Shown here one piece after another: positions 1 through 9,326 of a stretch of DNA of 64,000 nt (position 1 is the stretch's first letter; every line of letters starts with the position of its first letter). Where the stretch lies: assembly GCA_947259225.1 (NCBI GenBank), contig CAMYLK010000010.1, forward strand, positions 39,568 to 103,567, read 5' to 3'. The translations under genes and the position numbers were made by a program. This DNA comes from an uncultured Desulfobulbaceae bacterium (lineage in GTDB: Bacteria > Desulfobacterota > Desulfobulbia > Desulfobulbales > Desulfobulbaceae). The notes under the pieces are model-generated. The model was not told the DNA's origin. It worked only from the letters and a program-made list of their open reading frames with translations, and searched no databases.

Positions 1-1
1 C

Positions 2-1270
2 CGTGCCATAGCTTTCCTTGTCAAGGACCGTACCAAAGGACACCATATAGTCATTGGCAAGGATACCAGACTTTCCGGCTACATGATTGAAAATGCTCTG
101 GCAGCAGGAATCTGCTCCATGGGTGTGAATGTCCAGATTCTAGGTCCCATGCCGACTCCAGGCATAGCGTTTATAACCACATCCATGCGTGCTGATGCCG
201 GAGTTGTGATATCTGCATCCCATAATCCTTTTCAGGATAACGGAATTAAAATTTTTTCCCGGGATGGTTTCAAGCTCCCTGACGCAAAAGAAGCAGAGAT
301 AGAGGAGCTGATATTTTCCCAGAAGATGGAAGCGCTGCGACCTGTTGCCGACGAAGTTGGTAAAGCTTCCCGTATTGAAGATTCCAAGGGCCGGTATATC
401 GTTTTTCTTAAGAATACCTTCCCGAGAAAATATACTCTTGATGATTTTCACATAGTACTTGATTGTGCCCATGGTGCGACATACAAGGTAGCGCCGCATG
501 TGTTTACAGAATTGGGAGCCAGGGTAACGACCATTGGCGTTGAACCTGACGGTAAAAATATAAACCATAAATGCGGAGCCCTGCATCCTGAAATAATGGC
601 CGAAAAAGTTAAACAGGTTGGAGCTGATATCGGTCTTGCACTTGACGGTGATGGCGACCGGCTCATAGTTTGTGATGAGAGGGGGCATGTAGTGGACGGC
701 GACCATATTATGGCCATCTGCGCCAAAAACCTTCTCAAAAGCCGTAGACTCAGAAAGAAAACACTTGTGACAACGGTCATGAGCAATATGGGCCTTGAAG
801 AGGCCATGAGAATTATGGGCGGCCAGATGGTCCGGACACAGGTGGGTGACAGGTATGTTGTCGAAACCATGCGAAGTAAAGGGTACAATTTCGGAGGAGA
901 ACAGTCAGGCCACCTTGTTTTCCTTGACCACAATACAACCGGAGACGGAATCCTCGCTGCATTACAGCTTCTCTCCGTTATGATAAAAAAACATAAACCT
1001 TTGTCTGAACTTGCCAGGGTTATGACGACCTATCCGCAGGTTCTGGAAAACGTTCGCATGTCGTCCAAAATCCTGCCTGAGCAGATTCAGGGTTTTCCGG
1101 AAGCGCTAACTGAAGCAGAAAATCAGCTTGGTAACAACGGGAGAATACTGGTGCGACCCTCAGGTACCGAGCCGGTAATACGGATTATGGTGGAAGGTGA
1201 AGATGAAAAAGAAATTTCAACAATCGCTCTCGAACTCAGCGACGTGATCAGACATGCTGACAGGTACTGA
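2..1270 (+). CDS. glmM: Phosphoglucosamine mutase, 5' end cut by window
   Basis: Interconverts glucosamine-6-P and glucosamine-1-P in the cytoplasm, on the route to UDP-GlcNAc for peptidoglycan and LPS. The frame is open from base 2, so the 395-residue ORF starting at 83 is an internal Met and about 27 more residues are visible upstream (RAIAFLVKD...). The order of motifs is that of the alpha-D-phosphohexomutase family: the phosphoserine loop SASHNP, the metal loop DGDGDR, the sugar loop GEQSGH, and the C-terminal phosphate loop RPSGTEP. SASHNP with this end-to-end similarity favours GlmM over phosphomannomutase. Only the first few dozen residues appear to be missing. Confidence 0.93.
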   Translation, partial: RAIAFLVKDRTKGHHIVIGKDTRLSGYMIENALAAGICSMGVNVQILGPMPTPGIAFITTSMRADAGVVISASHNPFQDNGIKIFSRDGFKLPDAKEAEIEELIFSQKMEALRPVADEVGKASRIEDSKGRYIVFLKNTFPRKYTLDDFHIVLDCAHGATYKVAPHVFTELGARVTTIGVEPDGKNINHKCGALHPEIMAEKVKQVGADIGLALDGDGDRLIVCDERGHVVDGDHIMAICAKNLLKSRRLRKKTLVTTVMSNMGLEEAMRIMGGQMVRTQVGDRYVVETMRSKGYNFGGEQSGHLVFLDHNTTGDGILAALQLLSVMIKKHKPLSELARVMTTYPQVLENVRMSSKILPEQIQGFPEALTEAENQLGNNGRILVRPSGTEPVIRIMVEGEDEKEISTIALELSDVIRHADRY

Positions 1271-1299
1271 CTGGATATCAATGGGAATGACTCAACCAG

Positions 1300-1818
1300 A
1301 TGACGATAAATTTCGAGAATAAATCAATGTTGCGTATATATATACTAACCGCTCTTTTCATTCTCTGCATGGTGCATCCCATGTCTGGAGGAGAAAATAT
1401 CTATACCTGGAAAGATGCTCAGGGAGAGATTCATATAACCGATCAGTCGCCTCCTGACGGCGTCGAGATCATTGACTCAAGCCCTGCTCCCCCAAAACCT
1501 GACATGAAATCCACTGAGAAACAGCCAAAGGCCGGAAAAGTTACCCGCCAGAATGTCCAACAACGGGAAAAACTGCTCAAAGAGTTTACCGAATATAGAG
1601 CTGAAGAGGCTGCCGCCTGGAAAAAAGCGGAAGAATTGATCGCTGAAGCAGAAGAGCTACGAAGCAGGAGTGCCATTCAAAAGGTTAAAAGGAAATACCG
1701 CAGAAGAGCCCGTGCCCTGGAGGAAGAAGCAGGAGAGGTAATAAAAAAAGCAGAAGCAGCAGCAGTTCAAGCCGAAAAACTGGAAAAAAGTTTAAATATC
1801 AACCCGGGTTCGAAGTAA
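1300..1818 (+). CDS. DUF4124-domain exported protein with coiled-coil tail
   Basis: Function unknown. A hydrophobic signal segment (LRIYILTALFILCMV) is followed by a short DUF4124-type segment (IYTWKDAQGEIHITDQSPP) and then a highly charged, Ala/Glu/Lys-rich stretch of about 100 residues that should form a coiled coil. It is probably periplasmic. It follows glmM by about 30 bp on the same strand and may be co-transcribed. An alternative start at 1327 (MLRIY...) puts the signal peptide at the very N-terminus. Neither start has a strong Shine-Dalgarno, so the first nine residues are uncertain. Confidence 0.7.
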   Translation: MTINFENKSMLRIYILTALFILCMVHPMSGGENIYTWKDAQGEIHITDQSPPDGVEIIDSSPAPPKPDMKSTEKQPKAGKVTRQNVQQREKLLKEFTEYRAEEAAAWKKAEELIAEAEELRSRSAIQKVKRKYRRRARALEEEAGEVIKKAEAAAVQAEKLEKSLNINPGSK

Positions 1819-1908
1819 TAAACGCTGGCAAACAGGTGTGAAAAAAAGCATACAAGTTTACGAGACCCAGTCAGCTGCTACAATATACTCCTCACACTTT
1901 TTCCACTC

Positions 1909-2331
1909 TCAATACAGTTTCCCACCGGTACTTGACATGGTAAGGTTTCCGTCTTTAACTCCTTTGAGAGCAATCAGTCCCTGGGCAAGCTCCTGTACAT
2001 CGGAAGCCTTTCCCTTGGTAATTGTGACTTCCAGGCAGTTGTCATGATCCATGTGCACATGCGTGGAAGAGGTAATAATGTTATAAAACCGATGCTGCAA
2101 TTCAGTGACCTTTTCCTGGAGCTGCGGCCTATGATGATCATACACAAGTGTAATCACTCCCACAACCTGGCTGTTGCTCTCCCATTCCTCCCTCACAAGG
2201 CTTTTTCGGATGAGATCGCGGACAGCCTCCGAGCGATTACTGTATCTGTGCTGCAGGATATACGCATCAAAATTTTCCAGCAGGTCTTCTTCAAGTGAGA
2301 TGGAAAATCGCTTCAGCATCTCTTCTCCCAT
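1909..2331 (-). CDS. nikR: Nickel-responsive regulator NikR
   Basis: Ribbon-helix-helix DNA-binding repressor with a C-terminal ACT-like nickel-sensing domain. Its 140 residues match the family length. The N-terminal RHH is KRFSISLEEDLLENFDAYI...SNRSEAVRDLI. The high-affinity Ni ligands are all present at H80, H91, H93 and C99, each exactly four residues past the E. coli positions (H76, H87, H89, C95). The ATG shares one base with the TAA stop of the upstream M48 protease (TAATG), implying translational coupling. No nickel transporter or hydrogenase lies in the window, so its targets must be elsewhere. Confidence 0.93.
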   Translation of the reverse strand: MGEEMLKRFSISLEEDLLENFDAYILQHRYSNRSEAVRDLIRKSLVREEWESNSQVVGVITLVYDHHRPQLQEKVTELQHRFYNIITSSTHVHMDHDNCLEVTITKGKASDVQELAQGLIALKGVKDGNLTMSSTGGKLY

Positions 2332-3740
2332 TACTTTTCTATTTCATCAATCAGGGCTACCAGTTTTTCCGATTCCTGCTGGAGAAGCGGTGGTACAGTC
2401 GAATCTTTCTTCGCCTTTGACAGGTATTCCCGGGCCAGTTTTAGTTTTCCTTCATACACATAAAATTTACCCAGATAAAAATTACTTTCACCGGTTTTCT
2501 TCGCCCCGGCCTTGATCCTGCCAAGTTCAAAATAAATCTTGGAGTACTCCGGCATAACTTTCATAATTTTATTATACAACTGCTCAGCTTCATCCGGTTG
2601 ACCTTTTTTCACATACGCACGGGCAAGATGAAAGGCAGCATACATATCCCCTGGATCCTTCTGATAAGTCTCTGTAAGCAGTTGAAACCCCCGATCAACA
2701 TCGCCGGAATCGAGATACATAATTCCAATATCAATATCAACAATGTTGCGATTTGGAAAATATCTCTTCACGTCCGCAAGATTTTTCAAACCCTGGGAGA
2801 AGTTAAGCTCTCTCGCCTCAAGAAGGGCTAATCCGTAGGAAGCCATTGCTGATTCTTCAGGACTCCGGCTTGTTGCGAGAGAATTGGCAAGATATGCCCG
2901 AGCTTTCTGGGGATCTTTAACACTGGTCATTATTCTGTATTTAATCCTGAGAAAATTAAAATTATCTGTTTCTGAAAATTTTCTACCCGCATTCAAATCA
3001 TGGTCATAATCAAGCTGTGATTGAACATATTGAAGTCTTGCCTCGGGATTGGGATGAGTGAGCAGGTATTGAGGGATCTGTCCGGAGCGATACCGGGTGA
3101 TGCGTCGCATTGTACTGAGCATGCCTGCTATGGCCCTGGGATCTCTGTCCAGCGCAACAAGCCAGTCATAGGAAAGCCTGTCAGCCTGTTCTTCGTCAAC
3201 CCTGCTGAAATGAAGTTGTGCGGCCTGCCCCGCAGCCTGAAACCCGGTAAATAACCCGGAAGCCAATGACGGATCCCCGAGGGCCAGGCTGGCCAGAGCC
3301 AGGGCCATTGAAATGGCACCCACTTTACCGCTCTTGGAAGAACGAGAGGCGATATGACGGCTTGCTACATGACCTATTTCATGGGCCATTACACTGAGCA
3401 GTTCATCTTCGGTCTTCATTGTTTCAACCAGCCCTGAAAAGAAAAAAATCAGACCGGACGGTGCGGCAAAAGCATTAAATTCATTGATGGGAACGACGAA
3501 AAAATGATAATCAAAATACTGTGGTCCGGCCTGGGCCAGCACTTCACGACCCAACTCGTTAATATACTGAGAAATATCAGGGTCATCCAGAAGACTGAAC
3601 TGAGTCCTGATAGAATAGAGCAGCTTTTGTCCTATTTCCCGTTCCTCGCCAATGGTCAGGGCCAAAGCCGGGTTGGAAACAAGCAGGATACTCAACAGGA
3701 GTGCTGTAAATACACAAAGATGTTTATATCGTTTTATCAT
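2331..3740 (-). CDS. M48 zinc metalloprotease with C-terminal TPRs (BepA-like)
   Basis: Probable periplasmic protease acting in outer-membrane protein quality control, by analogy to BepA/YfgC. A signal peptide occupies about residues 1-28. The zinc motif HEIGH is at 120-124 and the third ligand region EEQADRLSYDWL lies near 183-194, both in the M48 catalytic domain. From about residue 270 the sequence is helical and TPR-like (ALLEARELNFSQGLKNLADV, AAFHLARAYVKKGQPDEAEQLY). The 469 residues are close to BepA length (about 487). It is first in a two-gene unit with nikR. The domain class is secure, the exact orthology inferred. Confidence 0.85.
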   Translation of the reverse strand: MIKRYKHLCVFTALLLSILLVSNPALALTIGEEREIGQKLLYSIRTQFSLLDDPDISQYINELGREVLAQAGPQYFDYHFFVVPINEFNAFAAPSGLIFFFSGLVETMKTEDELLSVMAHEIGHVASRHIASRSSKSGKVGAISMALALASLALGDPSLASGLFTGFQAAGQAAQLHFSRVDEEQADRLSYDWLVALDRDPRAIAGMLSTMRRITRYRSGQIPQYLLTHPNPEARLQYVQSQLDYDHDLNAGRKFSETDNFNFLRIKYRIMTSVKDPQKARAYLANSLATSRSPEESAMASYGLALLEARELNFSQGLKNLADVKRYFPNRNIVDIDIGIMYLDSGDVDRGFQLLTETYQKDPGDMYAAFHLARAYVKKGQPDEAEQLYNKIMKVMPEYSKIYFELGRIKAGAKKTGESNFYLGKFYVYEGKLKLAREYLSKAKKDSTVPPLLQQESEKLVALIDEIEK

Positions 3741-3998
3741 AATAAAAATTATTCATTATTTTCAAACAATACTAATTGACGCAATACGAGGCAAGGTGCA
3801 ACACTTATATTTATTTCACATTTCAGCATTAAAAATTATATTTACTACAAAAAGGATCGTTTGGGCCAGGGTCAGGATAATTATGTGAAGGCAGGAATCC
3901 ACTGCAAACTTCATATCTCCTCAGTACATCTTCCTGTTGCTGTTCAATCCTTCATACGGTAAAAGTAAATCTCTCTATTACCTTTAATTAGAATTGTA

Positions 3999-5633
3999 AT
4001 GAACGTAAACGAACCTTTACTATCAATAAAAAATCTGTCTCTTTCGTTCATTAATGACCAGAATCCTGAAGGGAAGGACAAGGTCATTGATAATGTGAGC
4101 CTGGAGATTAAACCATCGGCGACCCATGCTCTTGTCGGGGAGTCAGGATCCGGAAAATCAGTTACGGCCCTTTCTATCCTGCGCCTGCTTGAAGAGATTT
4201 CAGAAATTCGCATGAATGGATATATATTATTCAAGGGGGATGATATTCTCTCGCTTCCCAAAAAAAAGCTGCTTGATATTCGAGGCAACGAGATAGCCAT
4301 GATCTTTCAGGAGCCCATGACATCTCTTAATCCGGTCTATACAATAGGAAGCCAGCTGCAGGAACCACTTATGCAGCACCAGAAACTCAGTAAAAATGAA
4401 GCACGTGAAAAAGCACTACATCTCCTGGAGCGGACCGGGATAACTCAGCCCGAGTACAGAATCGACGCTTTTCCCCACCAGCTTTCCGGAGGACAGCGCC
4501 AACGGGTGATGATCGCCATGGCCCTTGCCTGCCGCCCTGCTCTGCTTATCGCAGATGAACCTACCACCGCCCTCGATGTCACCATCCAGGAGCAGATTTT
4601 ATCGCTCATCAAAGATCTTCAGCAGGAATATAATATGGCGGTTCTGCTGATCACCCATGATCTTCCCATGGTTCAAAAAATTGCTGAAACCGTTTCGATC
4701 ATGCACCAGGGAAAAATAGTTGAGCAGGGTTCAACGGAAACCATCTTTACTTCACCACAAGCTGAATATACAAAACATCTTCTCTCTTCCCTGCCGCATG
4801 GTAAGCCTGATCCGGTTCCGGCTACTAAAGATTTGATTACCCTGGACAGAATATACTGTGAATTTGTAATGAAGACCGGGTCTAAATGGCTTTTTAAAAC
4901 AAAAAAAACAAAACTCAAAGCCGTTGACAATGTCTCACTGAAGGTTAGACAGGGCTCAACCCTCGGCATTGTCGGTGAGTCAGGGTCAGGAAAAAGTACT
5001 CTGGGAATGTGTCTGCTCAGGCTGGCTTCATGCAATGGTAAAATCCTTTATCGTACGGCCGACACCGAATACGAGCTTTCTACATTATCCACCGGTGCAA
5101 TGCGTCCGTTACGAAAAAACCTGCAGGTGGTTTTCCAGGACCCTTTCTCTTCCCTGTCACCCCGCATGTCAATTGAGCAGATCGTGGGTGAAGGACTTAC
5201 AGTGCACAACATAGGCAAAGACAAAAATGATAGGCGCTTAATGGTCGAGAAGGCTCTGGCAGAAGTTGATCTTGAGCCGGAGATGATTCACCGCTATCCC
5301 CACGAATTTTCCGGCGGGCAGCGTCAGCGCATAGCAATTGCCCGCGCAATAATTCTCAAACCTGAACTGCTCATTCTCGATGAACCGACAAGTGCCCTGG
5401 ATATGACAATACAGGCCCAGATTATTAAACTGCTCAAACGTCTGCAAAAGCGTTACAACATGACGTACATTTTTATCAGCCATGATCTCAGGGTAATTCG
5501 GTCACTAGCCAATGATGTGGCTGTCATGCAGCACGGCCGCATAGTTGAAAGCGGTCCGGCAGAGGACATATTCAACGCTCCAGAACATGAATATACCAGG
5601 AAACTTTTTCAAGCCGCATTTCTCGAGACCTGA
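3999..5633 (+). CDS. yejF: Fused double-ATPase peptide ABC transporter subunit (YejF-like)
   Basis: Cytoplasmic ATPase of an oligopeptide/microcin C-type importer. It carries two complete nucleotide-binding domains. The first has Walker A GESGSGKS at 47-54, signature LSGGQRQR and Walker B LLIADEP. The second has GESGSGKST around residue 322, FSGGQRQR and LLILDEP. Each half ends with the typical oligopeptide/dipeptide transporter C-terminal region ([34 protein letters not shown]). Length 544 matches YejF (about 530). Oddly, no YejA, YejB or YejE homologue lies next to it: a protease faces it upstream and uvrC follows 9 bp downstream. Confidence 0.87.
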   Translation: MNVNEPLLSIKNLSLSFINDQNPEGKDKVIDNVSLEIKPSATHALVGESGSGKSVTALSILRLLEEISEIRMNGYILFKGDDILSLPKKKLLDIRGNEIAMIFQEPMTSLNPVYTIGSQLQEPLMQHQKLSKNEAREKALHLLERTGITQPEYRIDAFPHQLSGGQRQRVMIAMALACRPALLIADEPTTALDVTIQEQILSLIKDLQQEYNMAVLLITHDLPMVQKIAETVSIMHQGKIVEQGSTETIFTSPQAEYTKHLLSSLPHGKPDPVPATKDLITLDRIYCEFVMKTGSKWLFKTKKTKLKAVDNVSLKVRQGSTLGIVGESGSGKSTLGMCLLRLASCNGKILYRTADTEYELSTLSTGAMRPLRKNLQVVFQDPFSSLSPRMSIEQIVGEGLTVHNIGKDKNDRRLMVEKALAEVDLEPEMIHRYPHEFSGGQRQRIAIARAIILKPELLILDEPTSALDMTIQAQIIKLLKRLQKRYNMTYIFISHDLRVIRSLANDVAVMQHGRIVESGPAEDIFNAPEHEYTRKLFQAAFLET

Positions 5634-5642
5634 TCACTTTCA

Positions 5643-7463
5643 ATGGCATCGGTAGAACTCCTTTCTACATCATTCCTCAAAACCGTCAGCAGTGGACCAG
5701 GTGTATACCAGATGCTCGGTAATAAAGAGGTTCTGTACGTGGGCAAAGCAGTCAACCTCCGTAAACGTTTAGCCTCATACAAGAGATACGTCAAGCCTGG
5801 TCACACTAAGACCGCCGTGATGCTTGCAAAGGTAAAACGGATTGAAACAATACTTACGACAACGGAAAAAGAAGCCCTTATTCTTGAAGCCTCTCTTATA
5901 AAAAAACATAGGCCCCGCTACAATGTTATCCTCCGTGATGATAAAACGTATCCGCTAATCAAGGTCACCGTTGCGGACGAGTGGCCCCGTATCATCGTCA
6001 CCCGGAAACGAAAACGTGATGGAAGCCGATACTTCGGACCATATTCTTCAACTTCTTCTATGCGCGAAACATTGAAGTTGCTGCAAACCATTTTCCCCTT
6101 ACGCCGTTGTCCCAAAGTAAAACCACGGAGCAGGCCCTGCCTGAATTTTCAGCTTGGTCATTGCCTGGCTCCATGCAATAAGCCGGTCGATAAAAATAAT
6201 TACGGGGAACTGGTAAACGGTGTATTAATGGTCCTGGAAGGGCGTAACCAGGAGCTGATGACCGATCTCGGCAAAAAAATGAAACGTGCCGCCCACGAAC
6301 TTGAATTTGAAAATGCAGCAATAATAAGAGACCAGATTGATGGCCTGAAACGTACTCTTGAACGCCAGGTCATTGTTGCCGATCATACTCGTGATCAGGA
6401 TGTGTTTGGCCTGGTCAGGAAAGATGCTTCAGTGGGCATAGCAATTCTTTTTGTACGGTCCGGGATGATCAGCGGCACACAGTCTTTTTTCCTGGAAGAC
6501 CCTCTTGGTTCGGATGGAACAATACTTTCCAAGACCATACTTCAGTACTACACCACTGATCGTCAGCCTCCTGGTGAGTTGCTTTTGCCGCAGGATCCCG
6601 ACGACCTCAAATTGTTGAAGGAAAGACTGACAGAACTTCGTGATGCGGTTGTCAGTTTACTGGTACCTAAAAGGGGCAGGTCAATGCAACTGATGAAAAT
6701 GGCGCGTCGTAATGCTGCTCAAATTTTCGCAGAGCGGGGAAAGAAAAGAATATCATGGGACAACCTTTCCACTGCCATGCAAAAATCTTTATCCCTGTGC
6801 AACCAGCCAGACCATGTCGAATGTGTTGACATATCCAATATCAGTGGCAAACAGGCTGTAGGTTCTCTTGTTTCCTTCAGATATGGAGCTAAAAACAAAA
6901 AATCATACCGTCATTTCACAATTAGAAATAAAAATGAACCAGATGACTATGCAATGATGCGGGAAGTGCTGGACAGGAAAATGCGAAGAGGCATAAAAGA
7001 AAACAGCTTACCGGACCTGCTCCTGCTTGACGGTGGCAAAGGACAGCTTAACCTTGCTGTGGATATCCTTAAAAAATACTCACTGGAGGATAACATCGAA
7101 CTTGTAGCCATAGCCAAGGAAAAGCAGCAGGAAGGTGAAAAATTATTCCGTCCGGGAAGAAAGAATCCGATTCTGCTTCCCCGTCATTCACCGGTTCTGC
7201 TTTTTCTGATGCGGATCAGGGATGAAGCGCATCGGTTCGGCATCACGCATCATCGAAAACTGCGTAGAAAAAACACCCTCTCCTCAAGCCTTGATTCACT
7301 TCAGGGTGTTGGTGAAAAAAGAAAAAAGCTCCTGCTGACAACATTCGGCAGCCTGAAACGACTGAAAAGAGTCTCCAGACAGGATCTGAAAAATGTTCCT
7401 GGAATAGGAGAACAACTGGCAGAATCAATTTACAGCCAATTGCACACTACTGATGAAACCTGA
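5643..7463 (+). CDS. uvrC: Excinuclease ABC subunit C
   Basis: Makes both incisions in UvrABC nucleotide excision repair. The 606 residues match E. coli UvrC (610). Domain order is canonical: an N-terminal GIY-YIG nuclease (GVYQMLGNKEVLYVGKAVNLRKRL), a Cys-rich linker (CPKVKPRSRPCLNFQLGHCLAPC), a UvrB-interacting UVR motif (HELEFENAAIIRDQIDGLK), an RNase H-like C-terminal nuclease (CVDISNISGKQAVGSLV, LLLDGGKGQL) and tandem helix-hairpin-helices at the end (LQGVGEKRKKLL, VPGIGEQLAESIY). It starts 9 bp after yejF and overlaps the next gene by 11 bp. Confidence 0.97.
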   Translation: MASVELLSTSFLKTVSSGPGVYQMLGNKEVLYVGKAVNLRKRLASYKRYVKPGHTKTAVMLAKVKRIETILTTTEKEALILEASLIKKHRPRYNVILRDDKTYPLIKVTVADEWPRIIVTRKRKRDGSRYFGPYSSTSSMRETLKLLQTIFPLRRCPKVKPRSRPCLNFQLGHCLAPCNKPVDKNNYGELVNGVLMVLEGRNQELMTDLGKKMKRAAHELEFENAAIIRDQIDGLKRTLERQVIVADHTRDQDVFGLVRKDASVGIAILFVRSGMISGTQSFFLEDPLGSDGTILSKTILQYYTTDRQPPGELLLPQDPDDLKLLKERLTELRDAVVSLLVPKRGRSMQLMKMARRNAAQIFAERGKKRISWDNLSTAMQKSLSLCNQPDHVECVDISNISGKQAVGSLVSFRYGAKNKKSYRHFTIRNKNEPDDYAMMREVLDRKMRRGIKENSLPDLLLLDGGKGQLNLAVDILKKYSLEDNIELVAIAKEKQQEGEKLFRPGRKNPILLPRHSPVLLFLMRIRDEAHRFGITHHRKLRRKNTLSSSLDSLQGVGEKRKKLLLTTFGSLKRLKRVSRQDLKNVPGIGEQLAESIYSQLHTTDET

Positions 7464-7680
7464 TGACCGAATCATGGGACGTTTGAAACCCGGCTGCATC
7501 TGCATGGGGATCAAACTGCACCGCATCCTTGAAGCAATTGAACAAGGCGCCTCATCGTTTGAAGAAGTAGCACAGATAACCGGCATCGGCAATGGTGACT
7601 GCAATGGCCAGCGTTGCGGCAAAAAGGTTGAAGAACTCCTGAAAAACTTATCCAATAAACAAACTACCACCGGTATTTAG
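7453..7680 (+). CDS. Small (2Fe-2S)-binding Bfd-like protein
   Basis: A 75-residue protein with the four-cysteine pattern of the BFD-like [2Fe-2S] fold: CIC near the N-terminus and CNGQRC about 35 residues later (GCICMGIK...GIGNGDCNGQRCGKKVEELL). The family includes bacterioferritin-associated ferredoxin and small electron-transfer or assembly modules. The exact role here is unknown. It overlaps the end of uvrC by 11 bp in another frame, so it is co-transcribed with it. An internal ATG (MGRLKPG) is a possible alternative start. A terminator follows directly. Confidence 0.75.
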   Translation: MKPDDRIMGRLKPGCICMGIKLHRILEAIEQGASSFEEVAQITGIGNGDCNGQRCGKKVEELLKNLSNKQTTTGI

Positions 7681-7696
7681 TTACCGGAAGTTTTTT
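7670..7696 (+). terminator. Rho-independent terminator after uvrC/bfd
   Basis: CCGGTA (7670-7675) and TACCGG (7682-7687) form a 6 bp stem with a 6 nt loop, followed after AAG by six T. It overlaps the last codons of the Bfd-like gene and would close the yejF-uvrC-bfd unit. Confidence 0.65.
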
Positions 7697-7999
7697 ACAG
7701 TTTCTCTTCACTATCCCCGCCAATTTATTACAGTTTTGAAATTGATTGTTATTCAGTAATTTGAGATAATAATATATGGTCGGGTTAATCGTTTTACTCT
7801 ATCAGCAAGGTTGAAGTTATGCCTGTGGAGGTATACCACATTAACCATTGTACAGTGCGTATTCTCTGTATTTGAAGATAATAAACTGCCGTTTATTAGC
7901 GAATTCTGATCAACAATTAATAAGCTTTACAAAGGAGGTGAGAAACACAGATTTAATTTCGTCAACAATGCTATGAGGTAAAACGTATCAGGAGGGATT
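7697..7999. other. Intergenic leader of the multiheme cytochrome gene
   Basis: About 300 bp without a supportable ORF. It is AT-rich and presumably holds the promoter of the cytochrome gene. A perfect Shine-Dalgarno-like AAAGGAGGTG occurs at 7931-7940, but no start codon stands at the right distance. The gene's own site (CAGGAGGGATT) lies just before 8000. No riboswitch was recognised. Confidence 0.5.
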
Positions 8000-9232
8000 A
8001 TGAAAATGAGAACCGTATGTCTTTTTTTTGCCAATATAGCAGCCTTGCTGTTATTCACTCTACCGGCATCTTTTGCAAAGGAAGCAAACACTGTTGATGA
8101 ACTTATTGCCATGTTTGACGACTCAAGATGCGCTGAATGCCATGAGGAAATTTATAAACAGTGGCAAGATTCCTGGCACTCAAAAGCAATAGTGTCATCG
8201 CTTGGCGGGATGAGGAATTTTATTGCAATCGGGCTGTCCAAGGAGTGGAAAACTCCTTTAACCAAGACTCAAGTTTTGAAATGCCTTGACTGTCATGCGC
8301 CGGCGGTAAACTTTGCCTCTGAAAAACTTGCCGTTGAAATCGGGGAAATGATCGTTACAGCAAAAGACAAAGCCGGCACACCGGAAGGTGACAAGGCAAA
8401 AAAAGAGCTCGCCCGCCTCAGTGTCGGCTGCCTGAGCTGCCACAACATCAAGGCAACAGCAGTAGCAATCGGCTTGCGGAAAGATCCGGAAAAGGGTAAA
8501 GTTTACGGACCGAATGGCCAGGACAGTGACGGCCATGAATCAGTGGAGACGGTTGATTTGAGCCGTTCCGTATTCTGCATGCAGTGCCATGGCATCTACA
8601 AGGCCATTGACGGAGAAATGATCCAGTGCAACACGCTTTCCGGCAGCTACCAGAACATGTATATCAGTGCAGGTGGTTCACAGACCTGCCAGGACTGTCA
8701 CATGAAAAAAGGCCACCTTTTCCCCGGCGGTCATGATCTGGAAACTGTTAAGGAAGGTCTTGGCTTTCAAGTAGAAATCGCTCCCTACAGACATCTTCCC
8801 GGTAAAATCCCCGGTGTGAAGGACAGTAAAAAATGGGTTCCAAGTGCCGTTATCACAGCGTTTGTTGAAAACAAAACCGGTCACCGTGTCCCGGACGGCT
8901 GACTCTGGTCCGGCAAAGTGGTCCTGGAAGTGACCGCAAAAAACCTGAAGGAGAAAGACGCAGACAAGCAGGAAATGTTCAAGGCTACCAAAACCTGGTT
9001 TGAAATCGGTGTAGATATGGACCGGGATATGCGTTACGGAGCATGGCAGATCAAAGAGATTGTCGATTTGACCCTGCCGCCTTTGCAGACCCAGAAAGAA
9101 CAGTATATAATGCATTTTGACACAGACACCGAAGAGGTCGAGGTTGAGGCCAAGCTTTTCTACTACATTAGTGGAAAAAAAGGAGATGAAATTTATTCAA
9201 TCAAGGAACAGCTTTCTTTTAATGTTGACTGA
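8000..9232 (+). CDS. Pentaheme cytochrome c, probable selenoprotein (in-frame UGA at codon 301)
   Basis: Exported multiheme electron-transfer protein. A signal peptide (about 1-26, ending SFA) is followed by five CxxCH heme sites at residues 44 (CAECH), 95 (CLDCH), 144 (CLSCH), 193 (CMQCH) and 230 (CQDCH). The ORF track splits it into 8000-8902 and 8918-9232, but both are in the same frame and the only interruption is TGA at 8900-8902. Read through, it gives TGHRVPDG-U-LWSGKVVLEV, a seamless join into a beta-rich, heme-free C-terminal domain of about 110 residues. The whole is 410 residues. A strong RBS (AGGAGGG) precedes the ATG. The alternative is a nonsense mutation, but no other lesion is visible. 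Sec insertion is inferred from continuity, from the hairpin after the UGA, and from a second Sec gene (fdhA) in the window. The redox partner is unknown. Confidence 0.72.
8900..8928 (+). promoter_or_regulatory. Candidate bacterial SECIS after UGA of the cytochrome gene
   Basis: Following TGA (8900-8902), TCCGG (8909-8913) can pair with CCTGGA-type bases 8924-8928 (five pairs, one G-U), leaving the 10 nt loop CAAAGUGGUC. The loop carries GGU at +18 to +20 from the UGA; in the fdhA element the GGU is at +19 to +21. The stem starts only 6 nt after the UGA and is short, so support is moderate. Confidence 0.4.
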
Positions 9233-9264
9233 TAAAATCAGTTGAACATTATTGAAATATAAGA

Positions 9265-9297
9265 GCGGGTTTATTCAACCGGGTAAACCCGCCTTTG
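9265..9297 (+). terminator. Terminator-like hairpin after the cytochrome gene
   Basis: GCGGGTTTA (9265-9273) and TAAACCCGC (9284-9292) form a perfect 9 bp stem with a 10 nt loop. The following CTTTGG is a weak U tract, so termination may be inefficient. Confidence 0.55.
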
Positions 9298-9326
9298 GTA
9301 ATACGTAACAATTTTATTATTAAGGC

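Noticed and set aside
140-933. Minus-strand ORFs 140-706 and 448-933
   Set aside because: Both lie fully inside glmM, which has all family motifs on the plus strand; they have no domain of their own.
1838-2515. Plus-strand ORFs opposite nikR and the protease
   Set aside because: They are shadows of nikR and the M48 gene, which are certain.
7931-7940. RBS of a leader peptide before the cytochrome gene
   Set aside because: The Shine-Dalgarno-like AAAGGAGGTG has no start codon at a suitable distance and the next ATG opens a two-codon frame.
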